Source: Mucor racemosus (lineage: Eukaryota; Mucoromycota; Mucoromycetes; Mucorales; Mucoraceae). From it: DNA of 64,000 nucleotides. A program made the translations under genes and the position numbers. Location: positions 496,001 to 560,000 of the forward strand of contig JAPEHQ010000018.1 in assembly GCA_027405735.1 (NCBI GenBank). Direction: 5' to 3'. The notes beneath the pieces are model-generated. The model did not search any database and was not told the origin of the DNA. It saw nothing but the letters and a program-made list of their open reading frames with translations. Positions 46,722 to 60,269 of the stretch are shown here, piece after piece (the first letter of the stretch is position 1; the number at the start of each line of letters is the position of its first letter).

Positions 46722-48323
46722 TGCAAAGAAAATAATAAGAAAAAAAAAAACAAAAAGAAATGGTGGTTATTATAATATTTCATCAACTGCAAGAAAATGG
46801 GGTTATTTCCTTTGTTGCATCTATGGTACAATTGATTGGCTAAAATAATAATTATGATGTATGCACATACCATCTGGTTGTTGGGAATATTCGAGTATGG
46901 ACACAGTAATTGCTATGATATAATATCTATCGTTCAATGGAGTAAGTTTGGAAACATTCAACTTTTGTTTCATGTAATTTAAATCACTTTTTCTTTTTTT
47001 TTTTTTTGCACATTTGTTGCTTTATCGTTGTTATTCAAGTGGTAAATCACAATATTATTATAAAATAAACACGTTGCAATCTTGTTTCTTACATTTATTA
47101 TAAACTACAACAAATTTAAAAAGTATATCGTAGTTATTTCGTCTCGCATGGTCATTAAAAGCTATTTGATTTGAACACCTCGATCTTAAAAAATTGGTCT
47201 CATTTAGGCATATCTCGACCAAAACAAGAGCTATAAAAATAAAATATACGGCGTTGAATTTCTTTTGTTTTTCTCTATATCAATGTGTGAGTATTGCAGA
47301 GTTTACCTTTTTTCGACCACCAACAGATCCAAGTTTTATCATATTTAAGCACAAAATATCTGAAAATTCCGCTAAATTCCACACAAAATTCCGCCTTGTA
47401 AACCATCGTCCAAAATCCCGAAAAACGAATATTTTGATTTTAAACAACAAAGAAAGCATTTTAAACCCTAACAATATGAGACAAAATTAAATATATGACA
47501 TATAAATAGTTTATAAAAGCGTTATTTTTGAAATTATTTAGTAAAAATTAGACTTATGCTTAGAAAACTAAAAACAACGTAAAGAATTTTGGTACAACAT
47601 TTTTGCTGTAACAATTTTATTTAAGCTACGTAATATAATAGAAAATTAAGTTTACTGCTAGTACATATTATTTTTTTAAAAAACCATCACCAAAAATATT
47701 TTTTTATTAAGCAAAATAGTTTCATCGATGTCAAAAAATGTCAAAAATCAATCCGAATCTTGAAATTGGCACAAAAATTAAATAGTAAGCTTCAAGCATA
47801 GTTAAACTTAAAATTAAGGCTTTTTATATTACAAATGCGATTAGGTCGTATCAAATTATTTAAATCTATCACTGATTCATGTTGATTTGCTTTAATTTTG
47901 ATATAAGCAACGCAAGAACTATTATATTGAGCATATATTTTATAGTTATCTTTTGCATACATCAATCTCAACAAATTAAGCTATGATATGTACGCAATTT
48001 TGCTTTAATTAGCCTCACTAGATAAAACATAAAATGGATGTATCAATTACGTTGGATACATTGTCTCATGATACACAATTAAACTTGAGATATCTTATGC
48101 CTGTAAAAACCTAGTTTGTATACAAGCACAACCTGTATTTCTAAAAACATTAAATAAAATGGCAATATATCAATTATAGATACACTCAAGCCATCACTTG
48201 AGCAATCGGATTCAAAACTTACATCAATTGGCCTAGTTCGGCGGACGGACTATATCGATTGTTTTCTCCTCTTCACCTAAACAATAACAAGGAATAGATG
48301 ATCTCGAAATTTTATTATTTCTA
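46722..48323. other. Intergenic, diverged dispersed-repeat DNA
   Basis: CK2 promoter side, then AT-rich DNA (47180-48000) resembling the repeats near 7300 and 23050. No intact gene. Confidence 0.45.
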
Positions 48324-48848
48324 TTGCAATTACTAGTTTTGAAAGGTGAAAAATCAAAGACAATGGCAGTTGACATGTTTGTACAATTAATCACTCGATT
48401 AGACAGACCAACAGACTCGAACTCCTCATTAGGAACTCGCTATTTGGCCTTAAATATTGTATCATCTACTGATTCAAAATGGTCTAATAATTGTATTTAC
48501 CTTGATCTATCGAGACTTGTATTGAAAAATATCTTTTCGAAAACAATTGAAGTGCATATTGCTGATAGTGAAGATTCTGTTGATATAGAAAGAATATTCG
48601 TCAATTTAGCCATGTTGTCTGAACTACCCGATAATACTACATCACAACAACAGCCCAGCTTTCACGCATTCCAAGCCTATCATACTAGTCATTGGCGACA
48701 AGCGCTGTTATTGTTTTTAAATCACCCTTCCATGGAATGCAGAGTGATGGGTTATCGAGCCTTGGCAAGCTCTCATTTCGGGGAAAACAGTGCTCATGTT
48801 GATGGCTGTGACCCTCAAACCGTCTCTAAATTGCTCATATATGCATAG
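48324..48848 (+). pseudogene. Truncated gene fragment, unidentified
   Basis: 175-codon open frame with clear coding character; the first in-frame ATG is at 48363 (MAVDMFVQLITRLDRPT). Includes LGTRYLALNIVSSTDSKWSN, FVNLAMLSELPDNT, HWRQALLLFLNHPSMECRVM and GYRALASSHFGEN, ending TVSKLLIYA and TAG. Alternating helices suggest HEAT/ARM-type repeats. There is no convincing upstream exon and the next coding DNA (48859-49068) is on the opposite strand. Best read as part of a broken or rearranged gene; an intact small gene is possible. Confidence 0.5.
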
Positions 48849-48858
48849 TTCAGACATA

Positions 48859-49068
48859 TCAAAGGTAGCTACCTTCGATTTGGTCAAGAGGGAGGGAGTT
48901 CAGCAGTTGGCGAACAACATAGGCTAATTGGGCATTGTTGTCAACGTCCAGGTATAGCAAAAAATACGCTGTCATTTGCGGTAGACTATCATAAGTGTGC
49001 CCTCCATTAGCTATCTTTGCTATATTGGGGCATGCTTCAATTATGCTATAAACTACAGTTGATAGCCG
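48859..49068 (-). pseudogene. Second gene fragment, inverted relative to 48324-48848
   Basis: 69 codons open on the minus strand between a TAA and TGA: YSIIEACPNIAKIANGGHTY, then MTAYFLLYLDVDNNAQLAYV and RQLLNSLPLDQIEGSYL. No ATG at its start. Helical, HEAT-like, as is the neighbouring fragment. Only 10 bp separate the two stop codons. They may be pieces of one gene brought tail-to-tail by an inversion. Confidence 0.45.
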
Positions 49069-49148
49069 TTAATCATTACGTTGGTTACAGGTATAATTTG
49101 TATATAAAGGGATTTTATTCAAAATTATGCTTTTGTCTAGCAAATAAA

Positions 49149-52100
49149 TCATTTAAAATTTTCAAAAGATCGTAAAACATCTCTGAGCAAACAAACAGGA
49201 TCATCATCCTCGATAGTCATAAACTCATTCAATGCTAATTGAATCGACACCTTCACTTGACCTTGATCATTAGAAATCACATCAAGTTGTTCCTCTTCTG
49301 ATAGTCTCAAAAACAACTCGACCAAATCTCCATGAATAGTGGCTTGCTCTGCACCTGATAATTTGCAGAACCATTTAAAATTGTCTGTGCTTCCTAATAG
49401 CGGTTTAGTAGCATCAAACTCTATCATTTCTTGCGAAAGTGTGTGCAGTAATCGGTAAAGCGGTTCACTGATACGGAAAACGTGAATCATACCACCTGAT
49501 ACTGTGCATCCGACAATAGGTTTTACAGTGTCATTAGTGGCAGTCCAGGGCAATATGTAGGATGGTAATTTTGATTGTGATCGCAATGTGGCTAGCTTTG
49601 GCTTGACAATGATATCAGCATAATGAAAGTTGAAAAGACATTGCAAACGACGTTCAAATGATCGATCATTGGGATCGTCGTACAAGGCAACCATGCCGCC
49701 TGATTGACTGACACCGACAGCTAATCGATTGTTAAGCATGAGAGAATGGTGAATACTACGAGACACGACATCACTAAAAGGAAAATGCATAAATATACGT
49801 AACGTAATACTTTTGATAGTGAGATATTACCTTTTCAAAAATTCATAGGTGTTTGATTCTTGATCAAACTCATAAAATGAAATGGAATCGTTATGGAAAG
49901 TAACACATATACGACCGTCTTCTTCATGGATTGATGTAATGAGATATTGAAGCGCTTTATGAGCTACTTCTACAAGGCGCCCTGTAATGGGGTCTAATCT
50001 GTACAAATAAAGATGGCTACCAGCAGAAAACAAAAGACTGTGATTGTTACAATTGCATTGAGTATTATAATCAAAAAATCGAGATATTCCCTTTACTTAC
50101 CCAGCTGAATGAGGACATATAGCAAAGACACCACCAGGTAATTTCTCTTGATCCCAAACTCGTTTCAGTGGAAACTTGTCATTGTTAGATTTCAGGCGAA
50201 ATAGCAATAATGTACCTCTATCCATCAATGCTTTTGACACTCTTGCAGACATGCCAGATCGAAAAGAATGGAATGGTTCTTTGGGATGTCCAAGACCAAT
50301 ACAAAGGTATTTGTAGGTTTTGTTCTTGTTTTGTACAGACCATTCTATGAATGTATGAGATGAGCTATCTGTGTTTTATCTAATAATGTTAAGAATTTAC
50401 CAGTAGCTGAAAGAACCATATCGCTACGACCATAATCTGTATTTGTCCAAAGCAACTGACTATCTGTCAATATCCGGCCGCTATGCAAAGTTAGTTTAGA
50501 ATTATGTAGGACAATTTTGTGCTGCTGTAGATTCCGTTTCTTACCTGGTAGGATCTATAAGACGTATAAAGTTTTTACGATCACCATTTTCCATACGAGT
50601 TGTTATAGCAATAAGATAATCGAGAGATTTATCGTAAATTATTTTTCTAGGGGTATCTTTGAGTTCAATTTTACGTGTGCTTATTTGTCTTTGTGGACTC
50701 AATTCAAACATGTGTAATTTATAGTCTGCATACAAGGCTATACGCTCACCATACAATGTTGGCAAATCACAATCAAATAGACAAAATGTGTTGATGGAAT
50801 CGAATTTAGGTACTAGAACACGATCCATATGAACAGTTTCTTCATCATCGCAGAAAAGCTTCCATAATTGACCAGATAATGCATAAATGCCATCTTGACA
50901 CGGTACTAATTTCACAGCAGATTGGCCGACTTTTAAGATTTGCGATATTTGATCATCCAAAATTGGATCTTCTTGTTCAGAGTTAACTGAAATGCATAGA
51001 ACTGAGCCTTGCCGTAATCCAAAAACTAGCCAAGATGATAATATGGCAGCAGAGTAAGGTATGGTAAATATACCAGGCTCTTGTAATGCTGTATATCTTG
51101 TAATTAGTTAAATGCTTTTTTATAATTAGGGAAAAAACTTACACAGATCTATTTCTTGTTCCTTGTGAATAGATTCATCCTCTATGGTGTAAAGTAGTAC
51201 AGATGGTTGAAAAGTGCCTACAACAAGTATCGGTTTTGATCTGGTTTTACCGTCAAATGTTTAGTTGATTAATGCAATTGTTCAATATTACAGCGACTAA
51301 CCTAATGCAGAACTGCTCTAAATAACTAGGACAGCATGACAGCGATTCTTTTATGGTTTGCTTAAATGATAATGACAAGGAACTAATACCAAATTAGCGA
51401 TAAATGCCGAGTGATTATATCATTGAAAGACTTTTACCTTGATGAATTTGAGATGATATTTACAATCTCTAATGAAAATGAATCATCACGGACTATACAT
51501 AATGCAACATATATAGCATCCTCTATTTGCCAACATGTTGCAATTTCAATTCGATCTTCTGTTCCAATATTAGGTGTACAATTGAGTAAAACTTCTTTAG
51601 ATCCAATGTCCATCACCAAGAACCCAGTGGAACGGACTTGAAGCAAAAGTTTATAATCATTTACTATAATCGAAGATGCGTAAACTGTTTCTGTGTCAAA
51701 TTCGATATTTGATAATGATGTAATGTCCTTGATGTGGCCATCTATCAATAGCAGTATAAGTTTAATATGTAGAGTAGGTATATATTTTACTATATTTTAC
51801 TATATTTTACCTTTTGCACTCAATAATTTTGTGTTCATCATGGAGGAAACAACCAGACATGAAACTTGATCCGACTCAGAAATCGATACTGTAGGGTTCC
51901 ATAAACTAGATATACTTTTTAAATAAAATGTTAGACTCCATCTCCTGTATACATTTGGCCAATTTACCCATGTCGTCCATATTCTGAAGATTGTACAATC
52001 GGTGATGCCTCTATTCCATATGTCATGATACTCAATGAACCATACCAATCCTGCCCTGAGCAAGTAATGATTGCATCTTGATTTCCAATGAAATTTTCAG

Positions 52101-53747
52101 CAACTTGAAAATCTGTCAATGGTGCTCGATTGACAATATTTTGTATCACATCTCGTCTAAAAGGAGGTGTTGATGTACACATAGCCAAGACTTGACTATC
52201 TGCACTTTCTCCTGCACACAGCAAAACATCATTTCCACGAATACCTCTAGATTCCTCTACATCGATTTTTCCTAAAACACACATGGCTTGACTGATTGGA
52301 TTTGTTGATTCTAATTCATTCCAGTCAATGTATACTTTTCTATCTGCGCTTTTTTCAACGTAAATTCTATACAAATGTCCTTCAGATGATCCCAGATATA
52401 TGGCTGGATTGTCATCAACTAAATTTTGGGCATACGCTGTAAATAATGGACCTACAAAAAAAAAAGAGGAATAAATCAATATCACTATTTTACATGATGT
52501 AAGTACATATATATATATACATACATTCTAAACTTCTGGCTTTTCTTGGTATAATGCTTGTTTCGTATAATACATTGCCACAAGCTAGATCATCTGCTGT
52601 TAAATAAGAAACATTTTGTTCCTAAATGGAGTCATCAGTTTTTTTTTTTTTTTTACAAAATGATGAATAAATGACTTTTGATCTTACTGTAACTAATAGA
52701 AATGCTTCAGGTTGAGAACTTAATGGTATTAATAACAACGGTAATGGAGTATCTATTTGGAGTAATCAGCAAGGCAACTCGATTCAATATATGGCGTATT
52801 ACTTTTCTCTAAAGGGAGTCTGCTGACTTTTTCAATTGTAACATTTTTCATATCAGATGCATCGATGGAATAGAGCACCAATCTACATAATCTTTCTACA
52901 TCACTATAAAAATGGTTTAGAAACTATTATTTCGGCATCATTATAGTGAGATCTTACTTGTAAACCACCAAAACTAATAGTATTTTATCCATTGAATTAG
53001 ATGCAGTGTGCAGGAATTCCATTTGCCAAATGATGCCTTCCTCAAATTCAGATCCGCGCTACATAAACAAACAATATAAGCAAATTATGGCACTCCAATT
53101 ACTGTAAAACTTACACCAATAATTGGATCAAAGTGGATTCTAGATGTTGATTTATCCAGAATCAAAATATCAAAATGATCCTGAAATGAAGCAATAGCAA
53201 TAGCTCTTCCACTAGGATCAATTGCCAATTTTTTGCCTTTCTTTGTGTACTCTAACCCTGGGCTGTCTAAATAAACTTCTGCCAAAGTTTCGAATCTCTT
53301 TGAAAATGCATCATTGATAATTGTCATAAACACTAATTTTCCATACTCTGAAAGTGCGACAATAACATCATTTCCTTGCACTTCTGAATGATTTCTTGTC
53401 TTTTTGGAATAACTCATTTCTTCATATTCTTCAATCTGCTTGGTTGGTGATCTGCAACCTTGGTCGAATTCAACATGAAGTATTTTAGCGTCATTGATAA
53501 TACCAAAAGTGGATTGTTCTAATTGACTTTGAAGTAAATTGGGATTTGAATCAGTTACTGTATGTATAGTCAACCATTCCAACGAGCCTCCCTATTATTT
53601 TGATGTCAATTTCATTATATATCATTATAAAACTTAAATAATTGCCTTGACTAGAACGATATCAGTCTCGTTTCCATTTGATATATTTCCTCGAAGAATA
53701 TGCTGTATATGGGTGCTAAAACTAGTTGAGCGATAATATGCATACAT
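49149..53747 (-). CDS. CPSF-A/DDB1-superfamily protein (MMS1_N-type beta-propeller protein)
   Basis: Sixteen exons give 1234 residues, the size of SF3B3/DDB1 relatives: 53747-53646, 53591-53115, 53058-52958, 52903-52803, 52752-52688, 52621-52525, 52451-51968, 51905-51811, 51741-51438, 51382-51302, 51240-51143, 51088-50545, 50480-50401, 50344-50101, 50037-49831, 49773-49149. Phases fit throughout. N-terminal MYAYYRSTSFSTHIQHILRG ... DIVLVKGGSLEWL is the propeller-A start typical of MMS1_N proteins; KPILVVGTFQPSVLLYTIED and [12 protein letters not shown] ... GRICVTFHNDSISFY lie in later propellers. It is not an obvious orthologue of DDB1, SF3B3 or CPSF160; a Rik1-like or plant-type orphan CPSF-A protein is possible. 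Intron 1 needs a GC donor. An upstream in-frame ATG at 53870 would add 41 hydrophobic residues. Confidence 0.82.
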
Positions 53748-54528
53748 CAAAAAAAGATTTTTTTTAACAAGAAATGCAATGATATCCACTTCTTCCACAA
53801 GAAAATAAAGACGAACACAAAGAGAAAAAATCATCAAAAAACGGGTCGCTGAATGAAAATTTGTGCTCATAAATACCTTTTAAGATTTTTTTCGTTTTTA
53901 TATATCAACTAAAAAAATTACTAAAATAATTTATATATCAATCAAAACCTTTGCTATATGGAAATATTTTTTTTTTTTACTTATTTAAAATGTATTGATA
54001 TACAAAAAGCTAATCAAGTTTGAATGTAAAAGACTGAGCAAAAAAGTTTGAAATGACATTTCAACTACCGCTTCCAAATTGGTAAAATCCATGACAAAAA
54101 TCAAGTGTTTATTGTTTATTTTCAGAAAAACCCATACTAAACCACAAAAGTTGGCTTAATTAAAGTTGTAGTCCTTTTTAAGATGAATTTAACGGTACTT
54201 TATTTTCGCAAAAATCATGCTAATGTACAGCTGTGCAAGCAAATTTGCATACATTTTTTGTTTCCAAAGAAAATATCGATTTTTTACGCATATTTTACAA
54301 TCAAAGAGCTTTGAGGATAAATATTTCATATAAAACAACGTGGATCTGTACTCCAATTCAAAGCTATGATTTTCTGAAAAAAGATCAATTGCTAAATAAC
54401 AAGATGAATTGATAAACAATTGCTTTGTGGCGGCCCCTCCTGGTGACTGCAATTGCCCTAAACTATCAAGCGAAACATACAATTTTTTTTAATCAGTACT
54501 CTTTCATTTCTATAATCTACAACAAAAA
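53748..54528. other. Intergenic between divergent CPSF-A and BRF1 genes
   Basis: AT-rich, no further gene. 54420-54480 (GGCGGCCCCTCCTGG) is a local GC-rich spot just before BRF1. Confidence 0.5.
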
Positions 54529-54652
54529 ATGCGTTGTCATAACTGTGGGTCAGGTAAAACAGAATCAGATGCCTCCTCTGGAACTAGTTACTGTGTGGAT
54601 TGTGGTACCGTAAGTATTTTGTTCATGTACATTTATATAAACATTGTATTAA

Positions 54653-54687
<35 letters not shown>

Positions 54688-57094
54688 AGGTACTTGAAGA
54701 AAATACCATTGTAGCTGAAGTAACCTTTGGTGAGACATCTGGTGGTAAAGCAGTTTTACAAGGTTCTTATGCTGGTGAATCTGGTAAGTGTTTTTGTGGA
54801 TATATATATATGTGTGTGTGTTTATAGTCGTTAATCAATGGTTATTAGGTCGTATTTCTGGTGGTGGTTTATTTGGTAGAAATAGAGGCAGAGAAGGTCA
54901 AGAGCAAGCCATTGAAAATGGTAAGTAAATCAAAATAATGATTGTGCGTAAAAAAAAAAAAAAAACTCAATCATTTTACATAGGTCGAGTAAAGATTTCT
55001 AGTTTAGCACATGCTGTCAGACTTCCAGAACGTTACAGAGATGCAGCACAACGATACTATAATCTTGCAGTTGTGAATCGATTTACTCGAGGTCGTCGTA
55101 GCGACCATGTTGCCGCAGTTTGTCTTTATGCAGTTTGTAGAACGGAAAAAAGCTCACACATGTTGATTGATTTCAGCGATATTTTACAAGTCAATGTATT
55201 CACATTAGGTGCAACATTTCTCAAATTATGTAGAGTCCTCAATTTGACATTACCTCATGTTGATCCATCATTATACATTAGTCGATTCGCTGTTGCTTTA
55301 GATTTCGGTGATTATACACAACGTGTTGCTCAAGATGCAGTACGTATTGCACAACGTATGGATCGTGATTGGATTTCTAGTGGTAGAAGACCAGCGGGTA
55401 TTTGTGGTGCCTGTTTATTGATTGCAGCTCGTATGAATGGTTTCCGTAGAACCACTAAAGAAATGATTTATGTAGTCAAAGTAGCTGATGTTACAATTCA
55501 AAAACGTTTGCAGGAATTTAATCAAACAGAATCAGCTCACTTGTCTGTGCGTGATTTTAGAACAATTTGGTTGGAAAAACGTGCAGATCCTCCATCATTT
55601 CAAAAAAATCGTAAAATTCAAGAAGAAACAGAAAGTTTATCTAGTAGAGCTACAACTCCAAATTTATTAGAATACAATGAAGATAAAGAGAATAACGAGG
55701 GTGATGATTTGGATGTTGTGGGTGGAAAAAGAAAAGGAAAAGATCGTGCTGATTCCATGGGACCACCAGGAAAGATTCCAGCTAATTTTACTGAAGAGGA
55801 AGACATTAACATTACAGACGATGAAATTGTGGGTCCTTTTGGAGATCATCAGAAGAATATTACAGCAGCTGATAATGGAGCTAAAGGGCCTAAACCTGTG
55901 CGTAATATAACACCTGGTGTTGATGAAATTATTGCTTCTTCCGCCAAGAAAAACAAGAAAGATGTAATTCAAGATGAAACAGCTATTGAAGAGCAATTAA
56001 TAGAACAACAAATCCAAGATGCATTAAATAAGGAGGTTAAAGAAGTTACAAATGTAGAAGCATCTTTATCGGCGCAGGCGTCAATCATACCATCATCATC
56101 ATCCAAAGCAGTTGAAGATTTAGATGCTACTCAAATTGGTACACAAGTAACATTAGCAGATGATACTCAAGTTACATTGGTAGCAGACAAAGAAGCTGGA
56201 TATATACCCCTCAAAAATCAAGCTTATGAACAATTGACTACTGAACAAAAATTAGAATTGACAGCCATTGCAAAAAAGACTATTGAACAAGAAGAACAAG
56301 AGTTACTCAATCCCAATCTTTCAGACGATGCAAAAGAAATTGCTCAAGAAATGGAGAGTTGGTTAGAGGATGATTCTGTATTGAAAGCAGCTAAAAATAT
56401 TGAAAAAGAAGCACAGAAAAGCGATGATGAAGATGATGATGAAGAAGAAGAAAACGATGGAAATTTATCCGATGTTGATTGTGATGAAATTGAAGCCATG
56501 ATCTTGACTCCTGAAGAAGTTAATCTCAAAACAAGAGTATGGTATAATGCAAATAAAGACTTCTTGGAGGAAATGGCTGTACGTCGTATGGTAGAAAAAG
56601 ACAAGGGATTCCCATATGCAAGAAAGAACAAGAACAAGAAGAAGAAACAAGCAGCAGCTAATTCACCTGCAGAAGCAGCAAAACAACTTTTAGAAAAGAA
56701 AAAGCTTTCAAAAAAGATCAATCAAGCAGTATTTGATGATATGTTTGAATCACCAGAATCCATTGCTAAAATCAAAATGAGAGATACTCTTAAAAAGATG
56801 ACAGGTACTAGTGCTGTGCCTGATGTTGGTGAGTATGAAGTTGTGGAGGAACCTGGAGATGTTAATAATACATCAACAAGTAAAAAGACAGATGCTACAT
56901 CGTCTGCCACAAACACAGAAGGTGCAGAAGCTACAACAGCAACAGTGGCAGCAGAGGATGACGAAGATGATGATGAAGACATGGACTCAGACGACATGGC
57001 TGATGATGAACGTTTCATGCGTGATGCTCGTGCAAATTATACTCACACAGAAACAATTGATTATGATGATTATGTAGACGATGAAGATTTTTAA
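54529..57094 (+). CDS. BRF1: TFIIIB subunit Brf1
   Basis: TFIIB-related factor that with TBP and Bdp1 recruits RNA polymerase III to tRNA and 5S genes. Exons 54529-54609, 54690-54783, 54849-54920 and 54984-57094, 785 residues. Zinc ribbon C3/C6/C22/C25 (MRCHNCG ... YCVDCGTVLEENTIV), then two cyclin folds (AQRYYNLAVVNRFTRGRRSD, HVAAVCLYAVCRTE, and DWISSGRRPAGICGACLLIA). The C-terminal half carries the Brf1-specific TBP-binding homology region around WYNANKDFLEEMAVRRMVEK and repeated acidic clusters, ending in an Asp/Glu-rich tail. Exon 2 follows a T22/A8 tract that forms an unusual polypyrimidine tract ahead of AG. Stop lies 24 bp from the stop of the convergent fucosidase gene. Confidence 0.93.
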
Positions 57095-57118
57095 TTTTTG
57101 TAGTAAACTAGTTTTACA

Positions 57119-59448
57119 TTATAATAATAAAGAACTAATTTTAAATACGAATACATTTAATAAATTATCTGGTAAATCAAATTCTAATAATGTATATCCC
57201 ATCTTGTTGAGATGCCATTGAATGGCAGTATTATTATTGTTTAAAAAAGTTATTGTAGTATCATGCTGCATAGGTAATGGTGTGGTGATTTCTATCGTTT
57301 GACGTCCTCTACTCGGCTTTGTAAAAGAAAATACATATACTGATCTACCATCTTGACTTGCAGTAAATCTCAATTCATCCTGAGCAGATGTAATCCAATA
57401 AGGGACAGTATCAAATATACTCTCGCCTACAGCATCAAGCCAAATTCCAATGCTTGTCAACCTATCTACCATGGGTTGTGGTACTTGCCCTGATGCTTTG
57501 GGTCCAATATTCAATAGAAAATTACCTCCTCGAGAAACTGCATCTACTAAATCTTTGATTAAATCAAGAGAACTTGCATAAGCTTCAGGTGTTGTTTCTC
57601 TATTATAGCCAAAAGAGTATGGATCAATGCCTCTTGTAGCTTCCCAAAAACGAGTAGGTATATCTGTAACAGCTTTATATTCAATTGTTGTGAAATCAGA
57701 TGCGCTGGTATCGCCACATCTATCGTTAACAGCCACTTGTTTTCCGGATTTAAGCGCTTGGTTAAAATAATTGGATTGCCATACACTGGAATTGTGAATC
57801 CCACCGATATCACACCATAATATATCTGGTTTGTATTGTACAAGTTCTTGGAATTGTGGCACTTGCAGCTCATTTACAAAATCATTGATAACTCTACTTC
57901 CCGTGTAAACAACTCGTTTTCCTGTATAAGGATTCATCGGAGGACCTTGCCATCCGAGGGAATCATCTTTGTATTTAGGATGATACCATTCTGGTAAAGA
58001 AACTATAAAGAAACTAGTCATTAGACGCATAGTATATACAACCATATAACGGCCCACTTACAGTAAAGTCCACGCTTCAATTGAGGATAATCTTTCTCTG
58101 CCACTTCCATTAATTCTTGAACAAAATTTCGATTTGGCTGTATCAAACGCATTGTTGATCTATCTGTTACATTTGTATCAAAAAGAGCTATTCCATCATG
58201 ATGTTTGGTTGTAAATACAAAATATTTTGCTCTTGACTGATCTACAAGGTCGAGCCAACTATGAGGATCAAATTCTGTAGGCTTCCATTGTGCTAAAAAA
58301 TCATCGTATTCAAAATTCTCTCCATATTGTTGACGATGGTAATCAAATGCTGCATCATCTTTATGGTTCATACGCCACCAGTACCATTCAGCATATGATT
58401 TACCAACGGGTGCCCATGAAGGAACTGAATAGAGCCCCCAATGTATGAATATACCAAACTTGGATTGCTTTAGCCAGTTTGGAGAACGATGTTGTTGTAC
58501 TGATGTTGATGTAGCTTCAAATTGATTTGTTTTCTGAAGCGATAATAGTGTATTGATGGCTGTGGTTTTACTCTCACTAGAGTATGCAACGGAAACTATT
58601 CCGTTTGATATTGTAGAGTGAGCTTGTACAGTAACACGTATTGAATGAATATGGCCAGGTGCCACTGCTTTAATGTATCCTGGTTCAACTGTACTAACTT
58701 GTGAGTTGCTCACGTGCACTCGTGCGTCTTGCACCCACTTTGTATTTAAATTATGCAATTTGACTTGTATGACTTGGTGTTGGTCATTAACCCATTCATT
58801 TGTAGCTCGGATACTTGAAACTAGCAACGAAGATTGAGATGTATATGCTGTAATGGCAAATATATGCATAGCAGCTTCGTCATTTGTTGATGGTATAGTG
58901 ATAGAGACAGGTACCTTTGCAGGATTTACATAAATAGGCACGCTGAATAAAGCGCCTTGATTACCGCTTGATAAAGGATATTGTATAGCTTGATATCGTT
59001 CCATTTGATTAGTATACTGATCTTGCCAATCTGGTAAGCTCAGTGTTGTTTCATCTAATGTAGCATCATTGTAAGTGACAGCAATGTCTATTGTACATGA
59101 TCCATGACTTGAGGATACAAGCAAATACAATGCACCTAATGTCACATTTTCTAGTGCAGCATCTTGTAGTGGAATGACCACATCATTTGCTGTCGATTGC
59201 TGGATATTGTCATTCATTGTTTCTTTTTGTCGTGTGTTCTTATAATCTACAAGCAAATCTGAATTCTGTAATAACGAATCTTGTTGGAAAAATGTTCCAA
59301 CACCATCAAAATCACCGTTTGTTCCAAATGCTTTGTTATTAAGCCATCGATCTATATTTACATGGATTATGTCGTTTTTTTTGTTTAATGGTGAAGCATT
59401 AATTAAGCTTATAGAAAAGGCAATTATGGTATGTAGTAGTAAAAGCAT
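57119..59448 (-). CDS. Secreted GH29 alpha-L-fucosidase
   Basis: Glycoside hydrolase releasing alpha-linked fucose. Exons 59448-58062 and 58002-57119, 756 residues. Signal peptide MLLLLHTIIAFSISLINASP. An N-terminal ~280-residue region of beta-rich sequence precedes the catalytic domain, which opens with SPNWLKQSKFGIFIHWGLYS and VPSWAPVGKSYAEWYWWRM. Then FVFTTKHHDGIALFDTNVTD, YFSLPEWYHPKY (rebuilt across the intron) and PDILWCDIGGIHNSS, whose Asp is the expected nucleophile. GGNFLLNIGPKASGQVP is the next GH29 block. The C-terminal beta-domain ends in FKISSLLL. The TATA-like element at 59559-59571 lies about 110 bp upstream. Confidence 0.92.
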
Positions 59449-59558
59449 TATGGAGGAAAAACAGAAATATTATAATGAAAATTAAACAGGATTTATAGTA
59501 TATTATTATGTAGTATTGAGTAATGGTTTAAAGGGAGAGAACCAAGGGTTAGTCTGCT

Positions 59559-59571
59559 CCTTTTATATATA
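59559..59571 (-). promoter_or_regulatory. TATA box of the GH29 gene
   Basis: On the minus strand, TATATATAAAAGG lies about 110 bp upstream of the fucosidase ATG, in a good position for a TATA element with a 5' leader. Confidence 0.55.
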
Positions 59572-60269
59572 ATGATTTCTTCTATATAATTGTATGCATA
59601 TCATACATGTTGTCATGCTATTTTGGAATGATGGCTCAAATATTGATCAGACGACAAAAAATTAATTTGTACGATTTTTACATGAATATTTACCATAACA
59701 CCGTTAGTGCAATATTTGACTCAAGTTTATAATGTACACGAATACGCACGTTAGAAGCATTGACGATTGACGACAAAGAGAAGCTTATATGCATAAAAAC
59801 AGTATACTGTCCCCCTCCCCCCTCCCCCCTTTTTTTTGTATGTTATTTGTCATGATATAGATTTACAGTTTAATAAATACGTAATTAAAAAATGATCCTA
59901 CTACAGTAGTTGCATACATTTGTAACAAAGCACCTTTTTGATATCATAAAAGCTCGTTAAGTTTTCGCTTTTTGTCTTCTCTATGTACCGGTATGTAGCA
60001 AAACTCGGATCGTCTGCTGATTCCATGTAGCACATGTGCATCTTTTTTTCTTTAAATAAAAAGAAGCCTTGATTTGAACATTTGTACAAAAATTGTTAAA
60101 AAAAAGGGAGTAAAATTGTCAAACTATGCTTGTAGAGGGCTATTTCTTCAAGTAAAAATTACATTGATGTAGCTCAAATACTTTCTTGAACTTTTCTTAT
60201 TTGACATTATAGAAATTCAGTGTGGAAACGACAGTAAAATTCCTTCAATGCAAAACTATTGCAAATCAA

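Noticed and set aside
53748..53870. Upstream in-frame ATG of the CPSF-A gene
   Set aside because: Adds a hydrophobic, AT-coded stretch absent from the superfamily; MYAYYRS at 53747 matches the usual N-terminal start. Not fully excluded.
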